Shown here piece after piece: positions 1-6,001 of a stretch of 7,241 nucleotides of DNA. Source of the DNA: Bacteroidales bacterium (lineage in GTDB: Bacteria; Bacteroidota; Bacteroidia; Bacteroidales; P3); NCBI GenBank assembly GCA_021443125.1, contig JABUUQ010000002.1, positions 1,108,164-1,115,404 on the forward strand, written 5' to 3'. The position numbers were made by a program, and so were the translations under genes. How positions within the stretch are numbered: the first letter of the stretch is position 1; each line of letters opens with the position of its first letter. The notes under the pieces were generated by a model. That model searched no databases. It was given only the letters and a program-made list of their open reading frames with translations, and was not told where the DNA came from.

Positions 1-30
1 ATGTTGTTTAAATTTTACGTTTTGTTTCAT
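1..30 (-). CDS. Possible start of a downstream leftward gene (partial, runs off the edge)
   Basis: On the minus strand an ATG at 30-28 opens a frame that stays open to the window edge and reads MKQNVKFKQH. It starts 22 nt after the stop codon of the TonB-dependent receptor, and the gap is an A/C-rich stretch of the kind that often precedes start codons in Bacteroidota. A lysine-rich N-terminus close behind an upstream gene would suit an operon partner of the receptor. Ten codons are too few to identify a product, and an open frame this short could be chance. It is listed because the spacing, the leader and the start codon agree. Confidence 0.4.
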   Translation of the reverse strand, partial: MKQNVKFKQH

Positions 31-52
31 TGTTGTTGTTTGTTATTATTGT

Positions 53-2011
53 TTAGAATTCTATTGTTGCCTTGATATTGAAATTTCTTCCCATCATAGG
101 ATAAGATTTTACTATCTCATATTGGGTATTTAGTAGGTTTTTTACATCCAAAGTAAGCTTATAATCAACTTTTTTCGCACTTATGGAATAGGAAATATTT
201 GCTCCAAAATCGTTATATGCTTTCATGAGATTTTGTTCTATATTTTCCACCAACGCATATCGCTTATCTACAAACATTGCCGAACATCCAAAATTCCATG
301 ACTTCCAATCTGCTTGCGCTATTACAGACAAAACATTTTGTGGCATATATGGAAGAATTTGTTTATAGGTATAGGATTGTTCATCTGCATCTGCTGCATG
401 CTGATAGGAATAATTGATTTTGCAATAAACCTTTGTCTTGTCTAAAATTGCAGAAAAATCCAACCTAACATCCACTCCATAAATTTCCACCCTACCATAA
501 TTCAACATAGCCCAAAGAAAGACATTCCCTTTCGGTATTGCAACAATTTTATCCTTGACTTTATTATGATAAAAGCTTATTTCAGCAAGCAGGTTGCACG
601 ATTTGAAGTTCAAATTATAGGAATTTGTCCAAGAAAACTGGGTAGTCTGCTCTGGTTTCAGGCGAACATTTCCCATATATCTGTAATACAATTCGTTGAA
701 AGTAGGCATACGGAAAATATCTTTATAGAAAAATGAGGAAGAATAGTTGTTTTTCTTATAGGAAAGGCAAAAATAAGGAGAAAAACGGCCTTTCTGTCTT
801 GTGGTGTCAAGATATGTATCGGCATAAAAAGAATGCAACACATTTGAAGTCAAAGCAAAATTATAAAACCTCCAATCAACAATAAAAGCAGTCAAGGAAG
901 ATAATCTTTTAGGCTCATCTAATACTATAGTTGAAGCATATAAAGAATTATAATATAAATCATTAGTTAAGGTGAAAAATAAATTTTCTCGAGGTTGAAA
1001 ACTAAAAGCATTATTGTCATATATTAGTTTTTGAGTATACCTATCATCCTCCTTGCCTTGAAGATTAAAGACGTAAGGATCTATATATTCGGTGAAATTC
1101 CAGTCGAATTTTGCATTGTTTTTATATGTAAACAAACCATTCAAATAAGAAGTATATGAAGATTGAAGAAAGCAATTTTCATTATAAAGCCTTTGTTTTG
1201 AATTGTTATAGTATAGTGTTACATTTGAAGGCAAACCTCGATTGGAATAATAATAGTATGCTTTTAGTTTAAGAAAATTTGTCCTGTTGATATCATGAAA
1301 CCAATTTATCTCAGCATGTGAAGAAAAAATATCGTTATTCTCCCTCTTTAGTTTTTCGGTTTGATAATTTTGAGCACTGCCATAATTCAACACATACGGA
1401 TAACGACCATCACTATTCAGCAAATCACCATATAATGTAATGATATTTTTTTTGTTTACCCTGTTTGCAAGATATATATTGAGGTTGGCGGTATTGAAGG
1501 AACCATAAGACAAAGAAATATCGCCACGAGTGCTTTTGTCTATAAGGTCCGGCTTTTTTGTCTCTATATTTATGCTGTTTGCCAAAGCCAAAGAACTTGC
1601 TGTTGGTAAGGTTGGAGAAAATTGTCCGTTAGCCATAAAGATATTTGACACAGAAGAAACAGAAAATTTGCTTAAATCTATTTGTCCTGACTGATTATCA
1701 AAGATATTTACGCCATCGTAGGTAATGGAAGTATGGTTTGCCGACAACCCTCTAATGCTAATAGTTTTCACTCCGCCCAATCCACCGTAATCTTTTACCA
1801 ATGTACCAGAGAGAAACTTTGCTGCATCCCCTACACTATTGGCATTGATTGCGTTCAACTCCTTTGCAGACAATCTATCCGTATCGTTTTGCTTTGCTTT
1901 CTCTTTTTCGCCCAAAACGACAACGCTATCCAATGTTTCGGTCCTTATGGTATCTTGAGCCAAAACACTAAAAGACAACAATATCAATATTGTCAAGAAT
2001 AATCTTTTCAC
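53..2011 (-). CDS. TonB-dependent outer-membrane receptor
   Basis: This is an outer-membrane active transporter that would take up a ligand using energy from the TonB-ExbBD complex. With the GTG start at 2011 the protein has 652 residues. It opens with MKRLFLTILILLSFSVLAQ, a clean Sec signal peptide with cleavage expected near A18. A TonB-box-like segment LDSVVVLG lies at 27-34. The plug domain covers about 45-150 and contains TISIRGLSANHTSITYDGV (83-101). The rest looks like a beta-barrel rich in alternating aromatic residues, with a late VKNLLNTQYE segment and a C-terminal strand ending in Phe, as the BAM machinery expects. An in-frame TTG at 2047 would add 12 residues but lies inside the predicted -7 element, so it is rejected. 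No SusD-like partner and no N-terminal carboxypeptidase-like domain are present, so a SusC role is unlikely. The size fits cobalamin, siderophore or metal receptors, but the ligand cannot be read from the sequence. Confidence 0.9.
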   Translation of the reverse strand: MKRLFLTILILLSFSVLAQDTIRTETLDSVVVLGEKEKAKQNDTDRLSAKELNAINANSVGDAAKFLSGTLVKDYGGLGGVKTISIRGLSANHTSITYDGVNIFDNQSGQIDLSKFSVSSVSNIFMANGQFSPTLPTASSLALANSINIETKKPDLIDKSTRGDISLSYGSFNTANLNIYLANRVNKKNIITLYGDLLNSDGRYPYVLNYGSAQNYQTEKLKRENNDIFSSHAEINWFHDINRTNFLKLKAYYYYSNRGLPSNVTLYYNNSKQRLYNENCFLQSSYTSYLNGLFTYKNNAKFDWNFTEYIDPYVFNLQGKEDDRYTQKLIYDNNAFSFQPRENLFFTLTNDLYYNSLYASTIVLDEPKRLSSLTAFIVDWRFYNFALTSNVLHSFYADTYLDTTRQKGRFSPYFCLSYKKNNYSSSFFYKDIFRMPTFNELYYRYMGNVRLKPEQTTQFSWTNSYNLNFKSCNLLAEISFYHNKVKDKIVAIPKGNVFLWAMLNYGRVEIYGVDVRLDFSAILDKTKVYCKINYSYQHAADADEQSYTYKQILPYMPQNVLSVIAQADWKSWNFGCSAMFVDKRYALVENIEQNLMKAYNDFGANISYSISAKKVDYKLTLDVKNLLNTQYEIVKSYPMMGRNFNIKATIEF

Positions 2012-2040
2012 AAAGAATGAAAATATGTTGTTTGTTATTT

Positions 2041-2073
2041 TTTGCAAAGATAGAAAAAAAATATGTATTTTTG
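2041..2073 (+). promoter_or_regulatory. Predicted promoter of the short-chain dehydrogenase gene
   Basis: TTTG at 2041-2044, a 21-nt spacer and TATTTTTG at 2066-2073 match the Bacteroidota consensus TTTG-N19-21-TAnnTTTG at every defined position. Transcription should start near 2080, about 10 nt before the ATG at 2090. This excludes the upstream in-frame ATG at 2063, which lies within the promoter. Confidence 0.7.
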
Positions 2074-2079
2074 TAGAAA
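2045..2079 (-). promoter_or_regulatory. Predicted promoter of the TonB-dependent receptor gene
   Basis: On the minus strand TATCTTTG at 2052-2045 matches the Bacteroidota -7 consensus TAnnTTTG exactly and continues as TATCTTTGCAA. The -33 box is weak: TTTC at 2079-2076 with a 23-nt spacer, slightly longer than usual. Transcription would start near 2039, leaving a leader of about 27 nt before the GTG at 2011. This leader is too short for a riboswitch. The element occupies nearly the same bases as the rightward promoter of the neighbouring dehydrogenase gene. Confidence 0.6.
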
Positions 2080-2089
2080 TTTGAACATT

Positions 2090-2824
2090 ATGGGAAAGAG
2101 AATAATAATTACTGGTGCTTCTTCTGGCATGGGTAAAGAAGTCGCAAAGATATTTATATCAAAAGGTTATATCGTTGGTTTGGCTGCACGAAGGCTTGAA
2201 AAACTACAAGAATTGCAAGAACTTGACAAAGACAATGTTTTTGTTGAACAAATAGATGTAACAAAAGAAGATGCAGGTGATAAACTTCAGCAACTTATTG
2301 ACAGAATTGGTGGTCTAGATATCTATTTCAATGCAAGTGGTGTAGGTTGGGAAAACAAGGAACTTGCTATTGACAAGGAGATTACAACGATTAATACAAA
2401 TGCTTTGGGCTTTGCTCGAATGATTGTAACGACTTTCAACTATTTTGCAAAGAAAGGATTTGGCCAAATTGCCGTAATATCTTCTATTGCAGGCGTTAAG
2501 GGTATGGGAGCAGCACCTTCATATTCTGCAACCAAGCGATTCGAAAATCACTACATAGACGCATTAGAACAATTGGCCCACATAAGAAAACTCGATATTA
2601 AATTCACAGATATTAGACCTGGTTTTGTTGCAACAGACCTTTTGGACAACGATAAAAAGTACCCTCTTCTGATGGACAAAACCTTCGTTGCCAACAAAAT
2701 AGCAAAAGCCATTGAAAAGAAAAGCCGTTGCAAAATCATTGATTGGCGATACAGAATACTTGTATTCTTTTGGAAACTATTGCCTTCATGTTTGTGGAAA
2801 AGAATGAATGTATCTCATAAATAA
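2090..2824 (+). CDS. Classical short-chain dehydrogenase/reductase (SDR), probably NADP(H)-dependent
   Basis: This is a Rossmann-fold oxidoreductase of 244 residues that would interconvert an alcohol and a carbonyl group; the substrate is unknown. The cofactor motif is TGASSGMG at 8-15. The arginine pair in LAARRLEKL (31-39) after the second strand suggests NADP(H), by analogy with other classical SDRs. The usual NNAG motif appears as NASG (81-84). The catalytic set is N104, S131 or S132, Y145 and K149 (YSATK), and RPGFVATD (176-183) follows. The C-terminus (about 217-240) is hydrophobic and aromatic with flanking basic residues, as in SDRs that associate with membranes and act on lipophilic substrates. 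An ATG at 2063 is in frame, but the predicted transcript starts downstream of it and MGKRIIITG is the standard beginning, so the start is placed at 2090. The gene is transcribed alone and ends at a strong hairpin. Confidence 0.9.
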   Translation: MGKRIIITGASSGMGKEVAKIFISKGYIVGLAARRLEKLQELQELDKDNVFVEQIDVTKEDAGDKLQQLIDRIGGLDIYFNASGVGWENKELAIDKEITTINTNALGFARMIVTTFNYFAKKGFGQIAVISSIAGVKGMGAAPSYSATKRFENHYIDALEQLAHIRKLDIKFTDIRPGFVATDLLDNDKKYPLLMDKTFVANKIAKAIEKKSRCKIIDWRYRILVFFWKLLPSCLWKRMNVSHK

Positions 2825-2840
2825 AAAGACTGTTTCAACA

Positions 2841-2887
2841 AAATAAAACGGCGTTTTAGAAAATCCAAACGCCGTTTTATTTTTGTA
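2841..2887. terminator. Bidirectional intrinsic terminator between convergent genes
   Basis: AAAACGGCGTTT (2845-2856) and AAACGCCGTTTT (2867-2878) form a perfect 12-bp stem around a 10-nt loop. Flanking A/T pairs extend it to about 16 bp (2841-2882). A T-rich run follows on the plus strand, and the minus-strand copy is followed by TTTTATTTTGTTG. It lies 16 nt after the dehydrogenase stop and about 60 nt after the serA stop, so it can end both convergent transcripts. Confidence 0.85.
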
Positions 2888-2940
2888 TTCCTTTGTTTTA
2901 TTTTAGAGTGTCAAAACTCCAAAATATATTTAAGGAATTA

Positions 2941-3861
2941 TTATCTATTAACTTGGAATTTTGTTACTCCGTTTTTGATAAAGTCAACAATTTGTCTTGC
3001 TGCTGCCAAACCTGCATTGATGTTAGCTTCTTTTGTTTGAGCACCCATTTTCTTAGGTGTTGAGAAGTAACGAGGAGCAAAGCCTTTAAGTTCTTCATCA
3101 TTAGAAGCTGCTATATCTGTAACATAACGGAAATCTTCTCTTTCTGCCAACAATTTAGCCATACCAGCTTCATCAATAACTTCTTTTCTTGCAGTATTAA
3201 CCAAGCAAGCACCTTTTGGCATCTTTGAAAGAAGTTCGTAGTTGATAGAGTTCTTTGTTTGGTCGTTTGCAGGAATATGAAGAGAAACATAGTCGCAAGA
3301 AGAATATAAATCGTTGATATCTTTTGCAACCTTAACGCCGTCAGCCTCTATTTTTTCTGCAGGTACGAATGGGTCAAGAGCCATAATTTCCATACCCATA
3401 GCCTTTGCTTTTTCAGCAACCAATCTACCAACATTTCCATAAGCGTGGATACCTAAGCACTTGCCTTTAAGTTCTGTACCAGCCACAGGAGTAAAGTTTG
3501 TTCTTGCCATGTAGATCATCAAACCTATTGCAAGTTCAGCAACTGCGTTTGAGTTCTGTCCTGGAGTGTTCATTGCAACTATACCCTTTGCTGTGCATGC
3601 TTCAAGGTCAAGATTATCGAATCCAGCACCAGCTCTGACAACTATTTTAAGGTTGTTTGCATGGTCTATTACCTCTTTTGTAACTTTATCTGAACGAACT
3701 ATAAGAGCATCTGCGTCTGCAACTGCTTTATAGAAGTCGTTAACATCTGTATATTTCTCTAAAAGAGCAAGTTCAAAGCCTGCACCTTCTACTATCTCTC
3801 TAATGCCGTCAACAGCTGCCTTTGCGAAAGGTTTTTCTGTTGCTACCAATACTTTTGTCAT
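2941..3861 (-). CDS. serA: D-3-phosphoglycerate dehydrogenase, short lysine-type (type III) form
   Basis: This cytosolic enzyme oxidises 3-phosphoglycerate to 3-phosphohydroxypyruvate with NAD+, the first step of serine synthesis. The protein has 306 residues and only the substrate- and nucleotide-binding domains, with no C-terminal ACT or ASB domain, so the usual ACT-based serine feedback is not expected. Visible landmarks are VVRAGAGFDNLD (74-85), the cofactor loop LGIHAYGNVGR (136-146) and the catalytic Arg in NTARKEV (R225). Where most relatives have TPHxG, this protein has TPKKMGAQT (268-276), so a lysine (K270 or K271) replaces the general-base histidine, as described for type IIIK enzymes. 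The cofactor loop has Ala where the central Gly is usual. The ATG at 3861 is preceded by AGAAG and gives MTKVLVAT. A TTG at 3906 is in frame but lies within a hairpin. The gene follows serC after 92 bp. Confidence 0.93.
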   Translation of the reverse strand: MTKVLVATEKPFAKAAVDGIREIVEGAGFELALLEKYTDVNDFYKAVADADALIVRSDKVTKEVIDHANNLKIVVRAGAGFDNLDLEACTAKGIVAMNTPGQNSNAVAELAIGLMIYMARTNFTPVAGTELKGKCLGIHAYGNVGRLVAEKAKAMGMEIMALDPFVPAEKIEADGVKVAKDINDLYSSCDYVSLHIPANDQTKNSINYELLSKMPKGACLVNTARKEVIDEAGMAKLLAEREDFRYVTDIAASNDEELKGFAPRYFSTPKKMGAQTKEANINAGLAAARQIVDFIKNGVTKFQVNR

Positions 3862-3885
3862 AATTTCTTCTTTGTTTTTTGGGTT

Positions 3886-3929
3886 AAAAATAAAAACAGA
3901 TAGCAAGGTATATTTATACCCCGCTATCT
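3886..3929 (-). terminator. Terminator-like hairpin between serC and serA, functional only in the minus-strand RNA
   Basis: Read leftward, AGATAGC-GG-GGTATA (3929-3915) pairs with TATACC-TT-GCTATCT (3912-3898). The central GG/TT forms two G-U wobbles, giving about 14 continuous base pairs and a tiny loop. It is followed at once by GTTTTTATTTTT (3897-3886). It begins 24 nt after the serC stop and ends about 24 nt before the serA ATG. In plus-strand RNA the same positions are AA opposite CC, which do not pair. The form is that of an intrinsic terminator or attenuator acting on serC transcripts. It could instead be an RNA-processing or stabilising structure. Confidence 0.6.
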
Positions 3930-3953
3930 ATCAATGATTTTATGCTAATATAA

Positions 3954-5042
3954 TTAAGCATTTTTCTTTTCAAATTCTTGCATACAAGCAACAAGAGCTT
4001 GAACATCCTCAAGAGAACAAGCATTGTATAAAGAAGCACGGAAACCACCTACACTTCTGTGTCCTTTTATACCAACCATACCTTGAGATTTAGCAAATTC
4101 CATGAATTCTTTTTCTTTGTCTTCGTAGCCTTCTGCCATTACGAAGCAAACATTCATAAGAGAACGGTCTTCTTTTGCTACTGTACCTTTGAACATCTTG
4201 TTTCTGTCGATTTCTCCGTAAAGAGCATCAGCTTTTTGTTGATTGATTTTTTGAATCCAAGCAACACCACCATTAGCTTTCAACCATTTCAAAGTTTCGT
4301 GCATAACAAAAATTGAAATTACAGGAGGAGTGTTAAACATTGACTCTTTTTCAATGTGGTTTCTGTAATCTACCATTGTAGGAAGAACAGGAAGATTTTT
4401 TCTGTCTGTTATTTTTCCAAGAACATCTTCTCTAACGATAACGAAAGTAACACCTGCAGGGCCTACATTCTTTTGTGCACCACCATAAATAAGAGCATAT
4501 TTTGTTACATCAACAGGACGAGACATGATATCAGAAGACATATCTGCTACAAGGTTGATTGGGCAGTCGATATCTTCTTTTATTTCTGTACCATAGATAG
4601 TATTGTTTGTTGTGATGTGGAAATAATCAGCATCAGCAGGGATTGTGTAGCCCTTAGGTATGTAGTTGTAGTTTTTGTCTTCAGAAGAAGCGACAACAAC
4701 TGTTTCACCAAATAATTTAGCTTCTTTTACAGCTTTCTTTGCCCAAACACCTGTTTGAAGATATGCAGCTTTCTTGTTCAACAAGTTAGCAGGAACTGTA
4801 AAGAATTGAGTTGAAGCACCACCACCCAAGAATAAAACTTTGTAGTTCTCAGGAATGTTAAGAAGTTCTCTCCATAGTTGTACTGTTTCAGCCATAATTC
4901 TTTCCCAACCTGGTGTACGGTGAGATATTTCCAACAAGCCAACGCCTGTGTTGTCGAAATTCAATATAGCTTCTCTTGTAGCTTCTGTTGCTTCTTTTGG
5001 TAAAACGCAAGGACCTGCGTTAAAAATATGTACTTTTGCCAT
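3954..5042 (-). CDS. serC: Phosphoserine aminotransferase
   Basis: This PLP-dependent class V aminotransferase converts 3-phosphohydroxypyruvate and glutamate to O-phosphoserine and 2-oxoglutarate, the step after SerA. It may also act in PLP synthesis, as SerC does in E. coli. At 362 residues it has full family length. The start MAKVHIFNAGPCVLP is typical. Other landmarks are SHRTPGW (40-46), the PLP-phosphate loop GGGAST (73-78), D167 in VADMSSD, the Schiff-base lysine K191 in YGGAQKNVGPAG, and the C-terminal substrate-binding GHRSVGGFRASLYNA (327-341) with H328, R329 and R335. The ATG at 5042 is preceded by an A-rich leader and has no competing start nearby. The gene lies directly upstream of serA and appears to have its own promoter. 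No phosphoserine phosphatase gene is present in the window. Confidence 0.97.
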   Translation of the reverse strand: MAKVHIFNAGPCVLPKEATEATREAILNFDNTGVGLLEISHRTPGWERIMAETVQLWRELLNIPENYKVLFLGGGASTQFFTVPANLLNKKAAYLQTGVWAKKAVKEAKLFGETVVVASSEDKNYNYIPKGYTIPADADYFHITTNNTIYGTEIKEDIDCPINLVADMSSDIMSRPVDVTKYALIYGGAQKNVGPAGVTFVIVREDVLGKITDRKNLPVLPTMVDYRNHIEKESMFNTPPVISIFVMHETLKWLKANGGVAWIQKINQQKADALYGEIDRNKMFKGTVAKEDRSLMNVCFVMAEGYEDKEKEFMEFAKSQGMVGIKGHRSVGGFRASLYNACSLEDVQALVACMQEFEKKNA

Positions 5043-5122
5043 GTTTGATTTTTAGTTTTAATATTTTTACTTGTTTTATTTCAAATAGATACTCTCATAA
5101 CAAAGAGCATGAAAGTATTTTG

Positions 5123-5154
5123 CAAATATAGAATATATTTTTCAAATTACCATA
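5123..5154 (-). promoter_or_regulatory. serC: Predicted promoter of serC
   Basis: On the minus strand TATATTTG at 5130-5123 matches TAnnTTTG exactly and continues as TATATTTGCAA. A 20-nt spacer separates it from TATG at 5154-5151, which matches three of four bases of the TTTG -33 box. Transcription from about 5117 would give a leader of roughly 74 nt. That leader includes a small imperfect hairpin, ATGCTCT (5110-5104) with AGAGTAT (5095-5089), of unknown meaning. Confidence 0.55.
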
Positions 5155-5196
5155 ACTTTTTTGCAGATTTTTTTCAATTGCCTACAAATAGTGAAT

Positions 5197-6000
5197 TTAT
5201 CTTACGAGCATAAGCTGGACATTTTGCGTATATTGCTTGCCGTTTAGGTCAATATACTTGATTATTACAGCATAAACACCTTGTTGTGCATAGCTTCCAT
5301 TTACTTTTCCGTTCCAACCTTCATTTATATCCTTTGTGGCAAAAACTTGTTTGCCGTTGCGAGAATATATCTGCATTTCATAAGACTGCAAATCTCTGTA
5401 TGCTGGTTTGAAAATGTTATTTTGAGATTCCTCTGGCGTGAAAGCATTTGGAACGAACAAATTTCCTTGGTTGATAAGTTCATTTTCAGCAATAGAAGAC
5501 TTTGTTTCTGTTGTTTTACCATTGCTTTCAACTATAAGTTTTGGCGTTTTTTTGCTTGCGGTTTCCTGTTTGTTTGATTCTTTCTTTGTTGTATTTTGCT
5601 GAGTTGTGTTATTAGCAATTTGTTCCTCCACCTCAGCAACTACGATTTGAGGATAGGATGCAGATATTACCTTTTCAGTTTCATTATTCGCCAAATTTCC
5701 ATCTCGACTATTGCTTTGATTTTCTGCATTTTCTATTTGAGTAAATTGAAACTTGCTTTTATTTTGCTCAAACGAAGGAATAATTTTTTCTTCCTTTGTT
5801 TTATTTTTCTGAATTGGGCTTTGATTTTTTTCTGGAGATAAAACAACAAACAAAATGCTGGCAACCAATACTGTTAATCCCGAAATTGCCAAAGTTTTGA
5901 ATGGAAAAACTTTTTTAGGCAGTTGTTTCTCTATGTTTTGCCACACTTGTTCTGAAGGGTTTTCCTTTATCTCCTCTATCTTCTTGCGAAAATTTTCCAT
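5197..6000 (-). CDS. Membrane-anchored anti-sigma-like protein with a C-terminal CHU_C/T9SS type B sorting domain
   Basis: This 267-residue protein appears to combine two modules that are normally separate. Residues 1-35 are charged and contain NPSEQVWQNIEKQLPKK (14-30), resembling the P-x-x-x-VW-x-x-IE-x-L pattern at the start of many Bacteroidota anti-sigma-like proteins encoded behind ECF sigma genes. A single membrane helix follows (about 36-54, LAISGLTVLVASILFVVLS) with no evident signal-peptidase site, so the N-terminus is probably cytoplasmic. Residues 55-178 are a disordered-looking linker rich in N, Q, K, E, T and S. Residues 179-267 match the gliding-motility/T9SS type B C-terminal domain: LFVPNAFTPE (181-190), YEMQIYSRNGKQVF (207-220), NEGWNGKVNG (226-235), GVYAVIIKY (241-249) and the end VQLMLVR. 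The ATG lies one base after the sigma stop codon, indicating co-transcription and translational coupling. The domain identity is strong; the anti-sigma role is inferred from position and topology. Confidence 0.75.
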   Translation of the reverse strand: MENFRKKIEEIKENPSEQVWQNIEKQLPKKVFPFKTLAISGLTVLVASILFVVLSPEKNQSPIQKNKTKEEKIIPSFEQNKSKFQFTQIENAENQSNSRDGNLANNETEKVISASYPQIVVAEVEEQIANNTTQQNTTKKESNKQETASKKTPKLIVESNGKTTETKSSIAENELINQGNLFVPNAFTPEESQNNIFKPAYRDLQSYEMQIYSRNGKQVFATKDINEGWNGKVNGSYAQQGVYAVIIKYIDLNGKQYTQNVQLMLVR

Positions 6001-6001
6001 A

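Noticed and set aside
53..2011. SusC-type polysaccharide-utilisation receptor
   Set aside because: SusC proteins are about 1000 residues with an N-terminal carboxypeptidase-like domain and a SusD gene next to them. This protein has 652 residues and no SusD gene is visible.
2012..2047. Longer TonB receptor reading frame beginning at a TTG at 2047
   Set aside because: The TTG lies within the predicted -7 box TATCTTTG, and the 12 extra residues would sit awkwardly in front of a complete signal peptide that begins at the GTG at 2011.
2063..2089. Longer dehydrogenase reading frame beginning at the ATG at 2063
   Set aside because: These nine codons overlap the -7 element TATTTTTG and lie upstream of the expected transcription start. 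SDRs usually begin just before the first beta strand, as MGKRIIITG does.
2901..2924. Small hairpin (TTTT-a-GAGT with ACTC-c-AAAA) just after the serA stop
   Set aside because: It is short, carries one mismatch or wobble, and has no T-rich tract following it on the minus strand. The much stronger hairpin at 2841-2882 is the likely terminator.
3862..3906. Extended SerA N-terminus from a TTG at 3906
   Set aside because: The extra 15 codons come from the hairpin and U-rich tract between serC and serA. The ATG at 3861 has a purine-rich AGAAG upstream and gives the normal family start.
4059..4715. Plus-strand open frames of 85 and 119 codons opposite serC, and similar frames opposite SerA, the sigma factor, the membrane protein and the flavoprotein
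   Set aside because: They lie wholly within well-supported genes on the other strand and show no recognisable domain. Their composition (F, C, I and Y rich) is what antisense reading of AT-rich genes gives.
5160..5196. Possible terminator after the T9SS-domain protein
   Set aside because: There are A and T runs but no stem longer than three or four pairs, so I do not call one. Read-through towards serC remains possible.
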